The position numbers and the translations under genes are program-made. From JAGVPT01 sp963772165 (GTDB taxonomy: Bacteria > Bacteroidota > Ignavibacteria > UBA10030 > UBA8401): DNA of 64,000 nucleotides. Below the pieces are notes generated by a model. That model was not told where the DNA came from and did no database searches. It saw nothing but the letters and a program-made list of their open reading frames with translations. Location: the NCBI GenBank assembly GCA_963772165.1, contig CAVYWA010000014.1, positions 62,001 to 126,000 on the forward strand. Direction: 5' to 3'. Shown in pieces: positions 52,276 through 61,056 of the stretch. Numbering within the stretch: the first letter of the stretch is position 1; each line of letters begins with the position of its first letter.

Positions 52276-54368
52276 CAGCGAAGAAAAACGTGATGACGGT
52301 CCATAAACTTGAATCGTCGCCACACTGGGATTCAAAGCGCGTAAAAACTTCGCACGCTTCAAGCGCCCAATTGACCAACGCACAGCTCATTCAGGCGTTT
52401 AGGACCATGTACCTCTCGCGGAGCATCGACGAGAAATCGATGCTTCTTTTGAAACAGGGAAAGATTTTATTCCATATCAGCGGCCCGGGACACGAGGCAT
52501 GCCAGATTGCTACAGCGATGGCATTGAAGCCGGGATTCGATTGGGCGTACCCATACTACCGGGACCTCGCCTTCGCATTACAGTACGGATCAACGGCGTA
52601 TGAAATATTTCTTGAATCGATGCATCGGTTGGGCGGTCCAAGCTCCAACGGGCGCCAAATGCCGTCACATTATGGAAACAAAGCACTTCGCATTCCCGCG
52701 CAATCAAGTCCGACCGGTACACAGTTCCTGCAGGCTGTTGGAACTGCTTTAGGTGCGGTGAAGGAAGGAAAAGATGAAGTGGTGTACGTCTCTTCCGGGG
52801 AAGGTGCAACGAGTGAAGGCGAGTTCAGCGAAGCGTTGAACTGGGCGAGCCGGGAAAAACTGCCTGTTATTTTTTTGATCCAGAATAATGGGTACGCAAT
52901 CTCCGTTCCGGTGAAAGACCAGATTGCAGGATGTTCCATTTATGAGCTGTCACAGGGCTATCCGGATCTCTCCCGTTTCCATGTTGATGGGACAGATTTT
53001 GCCGCATCGTATCGCGTGGCACAGGAAGCGACGCACCATGCTCGTTCAGGGAAGGGGCCGAGCCTGATCGAGGCCGACGTCGTGCGACTCTTCCCTCATT
53101 CTTCGTCCGACGACCCGAAAAAATATTTAACGCCGGATGTGATTGAACGGAATCGACAAAGTGATCCGCTGCCGAAACTTGAAAAGATGATTCTTGATTC
53201 CGATGCCCTCTCCAGGGAAGAATTGGATCGATTAAAGGCTGAAGTTAAAAGGGAAGTGGAAGATGCAGCGGACAGAGCGGAGGCACAGCCGAGCCCTTCT
53301 GCCGATACCGCAGAGCGAAATGTCTTCTCGCCCAACATCATCGTTTCGAAAAATAATTTTGAGGAACCGAAGCACGAAGGTAAAAATATTGTCATGGTCG
53401 ACGCAGTCAATCATGCCCTGCACGAGGAAATGAAGTTCAATCCGAAAATGCTGGTCTACGGAGAGGATGTTGCGGGGAGCAAAGGGGGCGTTTTCACTGC
53501 GACGAAAGGGTTGACTGCTGAATTCGGCGAAGACCGGGCTTTCAATTCACAATTGGCAGAGGCGAGCATCGTCGGTACCGCAATCGGACTGGCAATCCGG
53601 GGTTTCAAGCCAGTGGTAGAAATTCAGTTCGGCGATTACATATGGCCCTCTTTCATGCAGTTCAAAGACGAGTTGGTAAAACTTCGGTACCGGTCAGACG
53701 GAGTTTTTTCCTGTCCCGTTGTCGTCCGCGTTGCCGTTGGCGGATACATCCGGGGCGGGCTGTATCATAGTCAAAGTATCGAAGGATTTTTTGCGCACAT
53801 GCCCGGTTTGTGGATTGCAATGCCGTCGAACGCCGCGGATGCAAAAGGGTTATTGAAGACGGCATGCCGGGAAGAAAATCCTGTGCTGTTCTGCGAACAC
53901 AAAGGACTGTATCGACAAGGGTTTGCGTCGAGCCCGGAGCCGGACGAAAATTATCTTTTGCCGTTCGGACTTGCGAGCGTGAAAAAGGAGGGGAATGATA
54001 TTACTATCGTCACATGGGGAATGATGGTTCAGCGATCGCTCGAGGCGGCCAAAAAAATTGAAGGGCAGGGAGTGAGCGTTGAGGTGATCGATTTGCGTAC
54101 GATCTGTCCGTGGGACAAAGAGACGGTTCTCTCATCGGTGAAAAAAACTGGGAAAGCGTTGATCGTTCATGAAGATACACGAACCGGCGGATTCGGTGCC
54201 GAGATCGGATCTGTTATTGCAGAAGAATGCTTTCAATGGCTCGACGCGCCGATCATGAGAGTTGCGGCAAAAGACGCGCCGATCCCGTTCGCACCGGCTC
54301 TGGAAAACGCAGTTCTTCCACAGGAAAGTGATATTGTCTTGGCGTTGAAAAAAATGGCGGAGTTTTAA
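52272..54368 (+). CDS. Fused E1 alpha–beta of a 2-oxoacid (branched-chain-type) dehydrogenase
   Basis: A 698-residue protein joining E1-alpha (about residues 35–340: RTMYLSRSIDEKSMLLLKQG; ISGPGHEACQIATAMAL; SSGEGATSEGEFSEALNWA, the TPP site) and E1-beta (about 365–698: VDAVNHALHEEMKFN; YGEDVAGSKGGVFTATKGL; EIQFGDYIWPSFMQ). Fused bkdA–bkdB-type E1 proteins occur in this phylum and usually act on branched-chain 2-oxoacids. The substrate is inferred. It lies between lipB and a separate E1-alpha gene, and shares the cluster's E3 and E2. Confidence 0.9.
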   Translation: MTAKKNVMTVHKLESSPHWDSKRVKTSHASSAQLTNAQLIQAFRTMYLSRSIDEKSMLLLKQGKILFHISGPGHEACQIATAMALKPGFDWAYPYYRDLAFALQYGSTAYEIFLESMHRLGGPSSNGRQMPSHYGNKALRIPAQSSPTGTQFLQAVGTALGAVKEGKDEVVYVSSGEGATSEGEFSEALNWASREKLPVIFLIQNNGYAISVPVKDQIAGCSIYELSQGYPDLSRFHVDGTDFAASYRVAQEATHHARSGKGPSLIEADVVRLFPHSSSDDPKKYLTPDVIERNRQSDPLPKLEKMILDSDALSREELDRLKAEVKREVEDAADRAEAQPSPSADTAERNVFSPNIIVSKNNFEEPKHEGKNIVMVDAVNHALHEEMKFNPKMLVYGEDVAGSKGGVFTATKGLTAEFGEDRAFNSQLAEASIVGTAIGLAIRGFKPVVEIQFGDYIWPSFMQFKDELVKLRYRSDGVFSCPVVVRVAVGGYIRGGLYHSQSIEGFFAHMPGLWIAMPSNAADAKGLLKTACREENPVLFCEHKGLYRQGFASSPEPDENYLLPFGLASVKKEGNDITIVTWGMMVQRSLEAAKKIEGQGVSVEVIDLRTICPWDKETVLSSVKKTGKALIVHEDTRTGGFGAEIGSVIAEECFQWLDAPIMRVAAKDAPIPFAPALENAVLPQESDIVLALKKMAEF

Positions 54369-54379
54369 TCCGCAAACCT

Positions 54380-55408
54380 ATGCCCGCAACTACGAAATCA
54401 AAAAGTGCAAGAGTCGTGTCCGCTCATCGATCCAACGATGTGAAGCATCATCTCTCTCCCGATGAACTGCTTCAGCTTTATTATTTCATGCGTTTAACCC
54501 GTGAGTTCGAGGAGTCGATCATCACGTTATACCGCCAGGGAAAAATCATCGGCGGAGCGTTCAGCGGAAACGGCAACGAGGCGACGGCGGTTGGCAGCGC
54601 TTTTTGCCTGAAGAAAGAAGATTATCTCTTCCCGATGCATCGTGACCTCGGTGCGCATCTCGTGAAAGGTCAGACCGTGCGCACGCTGATGCTTCAGCAC
54701 CTGGGGCGTGAAAACAGTCCGGCACATGGCCGCGACGGAACGGGGCATTATGCAGATGCTTCGCTAAGGATCTACGGAAACATCAGCCATCTCGCCGCAA
54801 TGATTCCGGTTGCCACTGGAGTAGCGCTGGCGAGCAAACTTCGAAGAGAGAGATCTGTCGTTATGACGTACATCGGCGACGGAGGGAGCAGCGTCGGAGA
54901 TTTCCACGAGTCGCTCGTAATGTGTTCCGTGATGAAACTCCCGCTCGTATTGATCGTCGAGAACAACCAGTTTGCATACTCGACGCCAATTGCAAAACAG
55001 TTCATCGTTGAGAAGGTTTCCGACAGGGCAATCGGCTACGGGATTCCCGGTTTCACCGTTGACGGCACGGACGTGGACGAAGTGTATGCAGTCTGCAGTC
55101 AAGCAGTCGAACGGGCTCGAAGAGGAGACGGTCCGACGCTCATCGAATCCGTCACGATGAGAATGCACGGGCACTCGGTGAACGACGGTGCTGAATACGT
55201 TCCCAAAAAATTATTGGACGACTGGAAGAAAAAAGATCCGCTCGTGAAGATTGAAAAACAGTTAGTAGATAAGAAAATCCTTTCACCGGCAGTTCGATCC
55301 GACTTTGAAAAGAAGATTTCTGCCGAACTTCAGGAAGCGATTCAAGTTGCATTGGAAAGTCCGTATCCGCCGCCGGAAGATGCAGCCGTTGGAGTGTTTG
55401 CAGAATAA
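54380..55408 (+). CDS. 2-oxoacid dehydrogenase E1 alpha subunit (second system)
   Basis: A 342-residue E1-alpha: YYFMRLTREFEESIITLYRQG, AFSGNGNEATAVGSAFCL, HGRDGTGHYADASL, TYIGDGGSSVGDFHESLVM (TPP) and MRMHGHSVNDGAEYV. This belongs to the branched-chain/pyruvate E1-alpha family. Its partner is the frameshifted E1-beta gene at 55498, from which it is separated by an 86-base palindromic repeat that overlaps its stop codon. Confidence 0.9.
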   Translation: MPATTKSKSARVVSAHRSNDVKHHLSPDELLQLYYFMRLTREFEESIITLYRQGKIIGGAFSGNGNEATAVGSAFCLKKEDYLFPMHRDLGAHLVKGQTVRTLMLQHLGRENSPAHGRDGTGHYADASLRIYGNISHLAAMIPVATGVALASKLRRERSVVMTYIGDGGSSVGDFHESLVMCSVMKLPLVLIVENNQFAYSTPIAKQFIVEKVSDRAIGYGIPGFTVDGTDVDEVYAVCSQAVERARRGDGPTLIESVTMRMHGHSVNDGAEYVPKKLLDDWKKKDPLVKIEKQLVDKKILSPAVRSDFEKKISAELQEAIQVALESPYPPPEDAAVGVFAE

Positions 55409-55492
55409 ATTATGAATTAGGAATTTTGAATTAGGAATTGGAAACACATTCCATTTTTTAATTCATAATTCCTAATTCGAAATTCATAATTT
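55407..55492. repeat. AT-rich palindromic repeat between E1 alpha and E1 beta
   Basis: AAATTATGAATT (55407–55418) pairs with AATTCATAATTT (55481–55492), and GAATTAGGAATT pairs with AATTCCTAATTC further in. The element begins in the E1-alpha stop codon and ends six bases before the E1-beta ATG. Related AATTATGAATTAGGAAT blocks occur at 57741–57966. Confidence 0.7.
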
Positions 55493-55497
55493 CCTAT

Positions 55498-56476
55498 ATG
55501 GCCGTAGTCTCGTACATCGAAGCTATCAGCAAAGGACTCTGGGAAGAGATGGAGCGCGATTCGTCGGTGTTCCTTCTCGGAGAAGACATCGGCGAATTAC
55601 GGAGGTGCGTTTAAAGTGACCAAAGGGTTCCTTGACCATTTCGGGAGCGACCGTGTTGTCGATACGGTCATTGCGGAATCTGCTATCCTTGGGGCCGCGA
55701 CCGGCGCAGCGCTGGTCGGAATGAAGCCCGTTGCGGAGATGCAGTTTGCGGATTTTGTTACGTGCGGCTTTAATCAGCTGGTGAATAACTCCGCCTCCAT
55801 GCACTATCGGTGGAATCTTCCGGTGCCAATGGTCGTGCGCCTTCCGTCCGGCGCAGGCATCCACGGCGGACCGTTTCATTCGCGCAATCCCGAAGCATGG
55901 TTCTTTCATCAACCGGGACTGAAACTTGTAGCGCCGTCAACGCCCTACGATGCAAAAGGGTTGATCAAAGCTGCAATTCGCGACCCGAACCCGGTGTTGT
56001 ATTTCGAGCACAAGCGATTGTACCGCCACATCAAAGGTGAAGTGCCGGACGGCGACTATGTCGTCGAAATTGGGAAGGGAGATATCAAGCATCACGGGAA
56101 CGATATCTCGGTTGTCACGTATGGATCAGCAGTCCATCCGGCACTTGAGGCGGCGGAAATACTCGAGAAACAAGACGGCATCAGCGTTGAAGTACTTGAC
56201 TTGCGGAGCTTGATGCCTCTTGACAAAGAATTGATCCTGTCCTCGGTGAGGAAAACAGGAAAGGTCTTGATCGCACACGAAGATACGCTTACCGGTGGAA
56301 TCGGCGGGGAGATTGCAGCTCTCGTCGCAGAATTTGCGTTTGAAAATCTCGATGCGCCCATTAAGCGGGTTGGTGCCATCGACACTCCGACTCCGTTTGC
56401 ACCGACACTCGAGGAATATTTTTTGCCAAATAAGGAAAAGATTGTGACGGCGCTGCGAGCATTAGCAGCATATTAA
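55498..56476 (+). CDS. 2-oxoacid dehydrogenase E1 beta subunit, frameshifted near 55597
   Basis: ATG at 55498 reads MAVVSYIEAISKGLWEEM, ERDSSVFLLGEDIGE, then LRRCV and a stop. Removing one T from GAATTACGG (55595–55601) restores the expected GEDIGEYGGAFKVTKGFLDHF, and the frame continues to 56476 with EMQFADFVTCGFNQLVNN, LPSGAGIHGGPFHS, HEDTLTGGIGGEIAAL and the C-terminal transketolase domain. A single extra T in an otherwise intact gene suggests a sequencing error or a very recent inactivation. Full length would be about 326 residues, normal for E1-beta. Confidence 0.85.
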
Positions 56477-56505
56477 ATAGAGACAAACCAAGAGAAAAAT
56501 ATCCT

Positions 56506-57753
56506 ATGGCTATTGTCGACGTCATCATGCCCCAGATGGGCGAAAGTATCGCGGAGGGGACTATTACAAAGTGGTACAAAAAAGTGGGGGATAAAATTGC
56601 CAAAGACGAAACCTTGCTGGAGATCAGCACGGACAAGGTCGATTCGGAGATTCCATCCCCTTCCGCAGGACTGGTAGCCGAGCTGCTTTTTCCAGAACAA
56701 AAAACTGTCGACGTCCACACTGTGATTGCAAGGATACAGACAGACGTGCATGCCCCATTGATGGCTGGCCCTGAACATATTCAAGTTAAGACCCAAGACC
56801 TAACACCTGAATCTGCTTCAACCTTTGACTCTTCTCTTGAACAGGCAACTATCACGAAAGGCATTTCAGCAGATACGAACAGATTCTTTTCTCCCCTTGT
56901 CATGAACATCGCACGCGCTGAGGGCATTGCACTAAGCGAACTTGAAAAAATTCCTGGGAGCGGCGCAAATAATCGTGTTTCGAAGAAGGATGTTCTGGAT
57001 TACATCGAGCGCAGAAAATCGGGAGGCGCAACGGTTCATGGCAAACCATCGAGCGCGGGAACTCCGCATGGGAGCGTCGAAGTTATAAAGATGGATACGA
57101 TGCGAAAAACCATTGCCGAGCACATGGTGCGGAGTGTACATACTTCGGCCCATGTCGGCTCGGTGACCGAGGCCGATGTTTCGAAGATTGTGGCGTATCG
57201 CGAAAAACACAAAGCGGATTTTGAGAAGAAGGAGGGGTTCAAGCTCACGTTTACTCCCTTCTTCGTCGACGTGGTTGTTAAGGCGATAAAAGATTTTCCG
57301 TTGATCAACGCTTCTGTTGACGGAGATTCAATTATTCTCCGGAAGGACATCAATATTGGAGTCGCTGTTGCACTGGAAAATGGCTTAATTGTTCCAGTAG
57401 TGAAACACGCCGCCGGCAAAGATTTCGCCGCACTTGCCCGCGCAGTGAACGACTTGTCGAATCGCGCGCGGACGAAAAAGCTTGCGCCGGATGATGTTCA
57501 GGGGGGAACGTTTACGATTACCAACCCGGGCATTTTCGGCAATCTCTTCGGCTTCCCGATTATCAATCAACCTCAAGTGGCCATTCTCGGCGTTGGCGCC
57601 ATCAAAAAGCGCCCGGTGGTGATCGATGACGCGATCGCCATTCGTTCGATGGTCTACATCTCGATGTCGTACGACCATCGGATCATCGACGGGGCGCTTG
57701 GCGGAATGTTTCTGCAGAGAATAGTCCAGTATTTGGAGAATTATGAATTATGA
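56506..57753 (+). CDS. 2-oxoacid dehydrogenase E2 acyltransferase (branched-chain type)
   Basis: A 415-residue E2. The lipoyl domain has Lys44 in EISTDKVDSEI. The E1/E3-binding domain follows (FFSPLVMNIARAEGIALSELEKI; GSGANNRVSKKDVLDYI, about residues 126–166). The catalytic chloramphenicol-acetyltransferase-like domain ends with SYDHRIIDGALGG (HxxxDG). It takes acyl groups from the E1 pair just upstream. The sequence around the lipoyl lysine (DKVDSE) fits branched-chain or 2-oxoglutarate-type E2 better than PDH E2. Confidence 0.92.
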   Translation: MAIVDVIMPQMGESIAEGTITKWYKKVGDKIAKDETLLEISTDKVDSEIPSPSAGLVAELLFPEQKTVDVHTVIARIQTDVHAPLMAGPEHIQVKTQDLTPESASTFDSSLEQATITKGISADTNRFFSPLVMNIARAEGIALSELEKIPGSGANNRVSKKDVLDYIERRKSGGATVHGKPSSAGTPHGSVEVIKMDTMRKTIAEHMVRSVHTSAHVGSVTEADVSKIVAYREKHKADFEKKEGFKLTFTPFFVDVVVKAIKDFPLINASVDGDSIILRKDINIGVAVALENGLIVPVVKHAAGKDFAALARAVNDLSNRARTKKLAPDDVQGGTFTITNPGIFGNLFGFPIINQPQVAILGVGAIKKRPVVIDDAIAIRSMVYISMSYDHRIIDGALGGMFLQRIVQYLENYEL

Positions 57754-57966
57754 ATTATGAATTAGGAATAGGAAGCGAAGGGATATCGAGCTTCAAAATT
57801 TATTTTTTAAGATTCATAATTCGAGACTTCTGATTAATTCCAAAAGTACAAATCACGCAAAGACGCAAAGTCGCAAAATGATTTAAAAATAGACCCCTTG
57901 CGGCTTGGCGACTTAGCGAGAGACGATTTTTCAGATGTCTCAATTCATAATTTAAAATTCCTAATT
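57741..57966. repeat. Composite repeat region upstream of lipA
   Basis: The 219-base gap before lipA is almost all repeats. AATTATGAATTATGAATTAGG starts at 57742, with complementary ATTCATAATTC at about 57811. A palindrome with arms CGCAAAGACGCAAAGTCGCAA (57856–57876) and 57898–57918 (four mismatches over 21) is nested between it and a further AATTCATAATTTAAAATTCC block at 57943. No gene lies here; it looks like one repeat family inserted in another. Confidence 0.65.
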
Positions 57967-57972
57967 GACGAA

Positions 57973-58842
57973 ATGGAAACAATCATACAAGAAATACACG
58001 TCGAACGGCAGCGCAAGCCGGAATGGTTGAAGGCACGTGTTCCGGGGGGAGAGAATTACTCTCAGCTGAAGAGGCTGATCGACAAGAGCCGCCTCCATAC
58101 GGTGTGTGAAGAGGCACGATGCCCGAATATGGGAGAATGCTGGAATTCCGGTACCGCGACGTTCATGATCCTCGGCGATACGTGCACGCGAAGCTGCGGC
58201 TTTTGCGCTGTGAAGACCGGACGGCCTGAATTTTTGGATAAAGACGAACCCCGCCGTGTCGGCGAAGCTGTCGAGATCATGAAGCTCCGGCATGCGGTCA
58301 TTACTTCCGTCAACCGCGATGAACTGTTCGACGGCGGCGCGCAAATATTTGCCGACACTATCAGAGAAATTCGCAGCCGCGTCCCGGCATGCCGCATTGA
58401 GGTGCTTATTCCGGATTTTGTCGGGAGCGAACAGGCCCTGAATATTGTCCTCGATGCCCAGCCGGATATCCTCAATCATAATACTGAGACTGTTCCCCGG
58501 TTATATAAGACCGTCCGGCCGCAGGCGCACTACAATCGCTCGCTCGAATTGCTCTTCCGCGCAAAGCAAAAAGGGTTCCTCACAAAATCCGGCCTCATGC
58601 TGGGGCTTGGCGAGACGATTGATGAAGTGATCGATACGATGAGCGACCTCCGAGAAGTGGGGTGCGATATTCTCACGCTCGGTCAGTATTTGCAGCCGAC
58701 ACAATCTCATTTGCCCGTTCAACGGTATGTTCATCCTGAAGAATTTGCCATGCTGAAACAACGCGGCCTTGAGATGGGTTTCCGGTACATCGAGTCGGGT
58801 CCGCTCGTGCGAAGTTCGTACCATGCTGCCGAACAAGTGTAA
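57973..58842 (+). CDS. lipA: Lipoyl synthase
   Basis: A 289-residue radical-SAM lipoyl synthase. The auxiliary cluster uses Cys45, Cys50 and Cys56 (CEEARCPNMGECW). The SAM cluster uses Cys71, Cys75 and Cys78 (CTRSCGFC). NHNTETVPRLY, KSGLMLGLGET, and the closing SGPLVRSSYHA are standard. It inserts two sulfurs into octanoyl-E2. The start at 57973 matches the family length; an in-frame GTG-less extension runs into the repeats. Confidence 0.95.
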   Translation: METIIQEIHVERQRKPEWLKARVPGGENYSQLKRLIDKSRLHTVCEEARCPNMGECWNSGTATFMILGDTCTRSCGFCAVKTGRPEFLDKDEPRRVGEAVEIMKLRHAVITSVNRDELFDGGAQIFADTIREIRSRVPACRIEVLIPDFVGSEQALNIVLDAQPDILNHNTETVPRLYKTVRPQAHYNRSLELLFRAKQKGFLTKSGLMLGLGETIDEVIDTMSDLREVGCDILTLGQYLQPTQSHLPVQRYVHPEEFAMLKQRGLEMGFRYIESGPLVRSSYHAAEQV

Positions 58843-58867
58843 TTTTTTTTCAACATAAGGAGAACGA

Positions 58868-59893
58868 ATGGCAACAGCGACACTGAAGAAAGAATCAAAA
58901 GATATAAGGACATTTCGCTGGAAGGATTTAGGATTGTCCAATGCGAAACTCATCGACCTCTACCGGCAAATGCTTCTGATTCGGCGCTTTGAAGAGCGCT
59001 CAGCGCAAGAATACGGCAAGAGTAAAATTGGCGGCTTCTGTCATTTGTATATCGGCCAGGAAGCTGTCGGCGTTGGCGCAATAGCTGCGTTGCGTGAGGA
59101 CGATTATATTTTTTCGGCTTATCGCGACCACGGTCATGCCATCGCTCGCGGGATGGAACCGAAGGTTATCATGGCAGAACTTTTCGGCAAGTTCACCGGA
59201 TGTTCAAAAGGCATCGGTGGTTCGATGCACATGTTCGATGCCTCGAAAGGGTTTATGGGGGGATACGGTATTGTCGGCGGCCACGTGCCGCTTGCTTCCG
59301 GCACGGCATTCGCGTCGAAATATCTCGGCAAAGATTCTGTCACGGTCTGTTTCTTCGGCGAAGCTGCGGCGAACCAGGGCGTGTTTCATGAGACGCTGAA
59401 CCTTGCGGCATTGTGGAAATTGCCTGTGGTCTTCATTTGCGAGAACAACCGTTTCGGGATGGGTACGGCTGTTGAACGATCGACCGCCGTGTGGGATATT
59501 TATCAAAAGGCTTCGGCCTACGATATCACCCGCCAGTGGGTTGACGGCATGGATGTGTTGGAGATGTATCGCGTCGTAAAAGAAGCAGTCGACCGCGCCC
59601 GCAAAACGAGCAAACCGACGATGCTTGAAGCCCGGACGTACCGGTTCCGCGGCCACTCGATGTCCGACCCGATTCACGGCCATTACCGGACGAAGGAAGA
59701 AGTTGAAGAACAAAAGAAGAGCGACCCGATTCCCGCTTTCGGACATGAAATGCTCGAGGCCGGTATTCTCAGCCAGCCGGTCATCGATGAGATGGAATTA
59801 GAGATCAAAAAGATCGTCGAAGAAGCCGTTGAATTTGCCGAACACAGCCCCGAGCCGCCGGCTGATTTCTTATATGAAAACGTTTACTCCTAA
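58868..59893 (+). CDS. pdhA: Pyruvate dehydrogenase E1 alpha subunit
   Basis: A 341-residue E1-alpha: YRQMLLIRRFEERSAQEYGKSKIGGFCHLYIGQEAVG, then SKGIGGSMHMFDASKGFMGG and VCFFGEAAANQGVFHETLN (TPP-binding), and YRFRGHSMSDP near the phosphorylation-loop position. GSMHMFD is characteristic of acetyl-transferring PDH E1-alpha. A strong ribosome site (AAGGAGAACG) precedes the ATG. It leads a compact pdhA–pdhB–pdhC unit. Confidence 0.93.
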   Translation: MATATLKKESKDIRTFRWKDLGLSNAKLIDLYRQMLLIRRFEERSAQEYGKSKIGGFCHLYIGQEAVGVGAIAALREDDYIFSAYRDHGHAIARGMEPKVIMAELFGKFTGCSKGIGGSMHMFDASKGFMGGYGIVGGHVPLASGTAFASKYLGKDSVTVCFFGEAAANQGVFHETLNLAALWKLPVVFICENNRFGMGTAVERSTAVWDIYQKASAYDITRQWVDGMDVLEMYRVVKEAVDRARKTSKPTMLEARTYRFRGHSMSDPIHGHYRTKEEVEEQKKSDPIPAFGHEMLEAGILSQPVIDEMELEIKKIVEEAVEFAEHSPEPPADFLYENVYS

Positions 59894-59915
59894 TATTGAA
59901 AAGGGAAAATGAAGT

Positions 59916-60893
59916 ATGGCAGTGATTGCATTTCGTGAAGCGTTAAATCAAGCAATGTGCGAAGAGATGGAGCGGGACCCGAATGTTTTTTTGATGGGCG
60001 AAGAGGTCGGGCAATACCAGGGTGCGTACAAAGTGAGCCAAGGGATGCTGCAGAAGTTCGGCGAGAAAAGAGTGATCGACACGCCGATTACCGAAGCCGG
60101 GTTTGCCGGGTTAGGGATCGGCGCGGCGATGGTGGGCCTCCGTCCCATCGTCGAGATGATGACGTGGAATTTTGCAATCCTCGCCTTCGACCAGCTGTTC
60201 AACAATGCGGCAAAAATACGATACATGTCCGGCGGACAATTCAAAGTGCCGATCGTCATCCGCGGCCCTTCCGGCGCGGCGCATGCGCTCGCTTCGCAGC
60301 ACTCGCAGTCGCTGGAATCGATGCTCTCTCATGTTCCGGGACTCATTGTCATCATACCGTCAACCCCGGCTGATGGAAAAGGATTACTGAAGTCGGCAAT
60401 CCGCGACGACAATCCGGTGATGTTCATGGAGAGCGAGATGATGTACGGGCATAAAGGAGAAGTGCCCGAAGAAGAGTATACGATCCCGATCGGGGTCGGA
60501 GACATTAAACGGAAAGGCGAACATGTCACAATCGTTGCATGGTCGAAAATGCTTCATGTCTCGCTCGCGGCAGCAGATGAATTGATGAAGGAAGGAATTG
60601 AAGCTGAAGTGATCGACCCGCGCACAATTCGTCCGCTGGACGAAGACCTGATTATTAATTCCGTCAAGAAAACAAACCGGTGCGTCATCGTTGAGGAGGC
60701 ATGGCCGTTTGCTTCCGTCGGTGCCGAAATTGCAAGCCGCGTGTATTCCAAAGCGTTCGACTATCTCGACGCGCCGATCGAACGACTAAACGGTGCGGAT
60801 ATTCCGATGCCGTATGCGACCAACCTCGAAAAGCAAGCGCTGCCGAGCCCTGCAAAAGTCATCGCGGCAGTCAAGAAAGTTCTCTATCGTTAA
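59916..60893 (+). CDS. pdhB: Pyruvate dehydrogenase E1 beta subunit
   Basis: A 325-residue E1-beta: FREALNQAMCEEMERDPNVFLMGEEVGQYQGAYKVSQG, AGFAGLGIGAAMVGLRP, NNAAKIRYMSGGQ, RGPSGAAHALASQHSQ and EAWPFASVGAEIA. It forms the E1 heterotetramer with pdhA, from which it is separated by 22 bases. It is intact, unlike the E1-beta at 55498. Confidence 0.94.
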   Translation: MAVIAFREALNQAMCEEMERDPNVFLMGEEVGQYQGAYKVSQGMLQKFGEKRVIDTPITEAGFAGLGIGAAMVGLRPIVEMMTWNFAILAFDQLFNNAAKIRYMSGGQFKVPIVIRGPSGAAHALASQHSQSLESMLSHVPGLIVIIPSTPADGKGLLKSAIRDDNPVMFMESEMMYGHKGEVPEEEYTIPIGVGDIKRKGEHVTIVAWSKMLHVSLAAADELMKEGIEAEVIDPRTIRPLDEDLIINSVKKTNRCVIVEEAWPFASVGAEIASRVYSKAFDYLDAPIERLNGADIPMPYATNLEKQALPSPAKVIAAVKKVLYR

Positions 60894-60923
60894 TACTCGA
60901 TGTTGCGCAAAACATTGAATGTT

Positions 60924-60997
60924 CCACTAAGTTCACGAAGGGCACGAAAAGAAAATTTTTCTATAACCAACTTCGTGCTTCTTCGTGTTCTTCGTGC
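60924..60997. repeat. Palindromic repeat with 9-base internal period
   Basis: The left arm CCACTAAGTTCACGAAGGGC and the right arm CTTCGTGCTTCTTCGTGTTC are imperfect complements, each built of CACGAAG-N-N units. It lies between pdhB and the E2 gene. Confidence 0.6.
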
Positions 60998-61056
60998 ATA
61001 CTAATAATGCACAGCATTAGCTAAAAAGTTATTTCACAACGGAAAGCAAAAAACAG

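Noticed and set aside
48086..61000. CRISPR array or direct-repeat cassette
   Set aside because: The repeats are palindromes at separate loci; there are no evenly spaced direct repeats and no cas genes.
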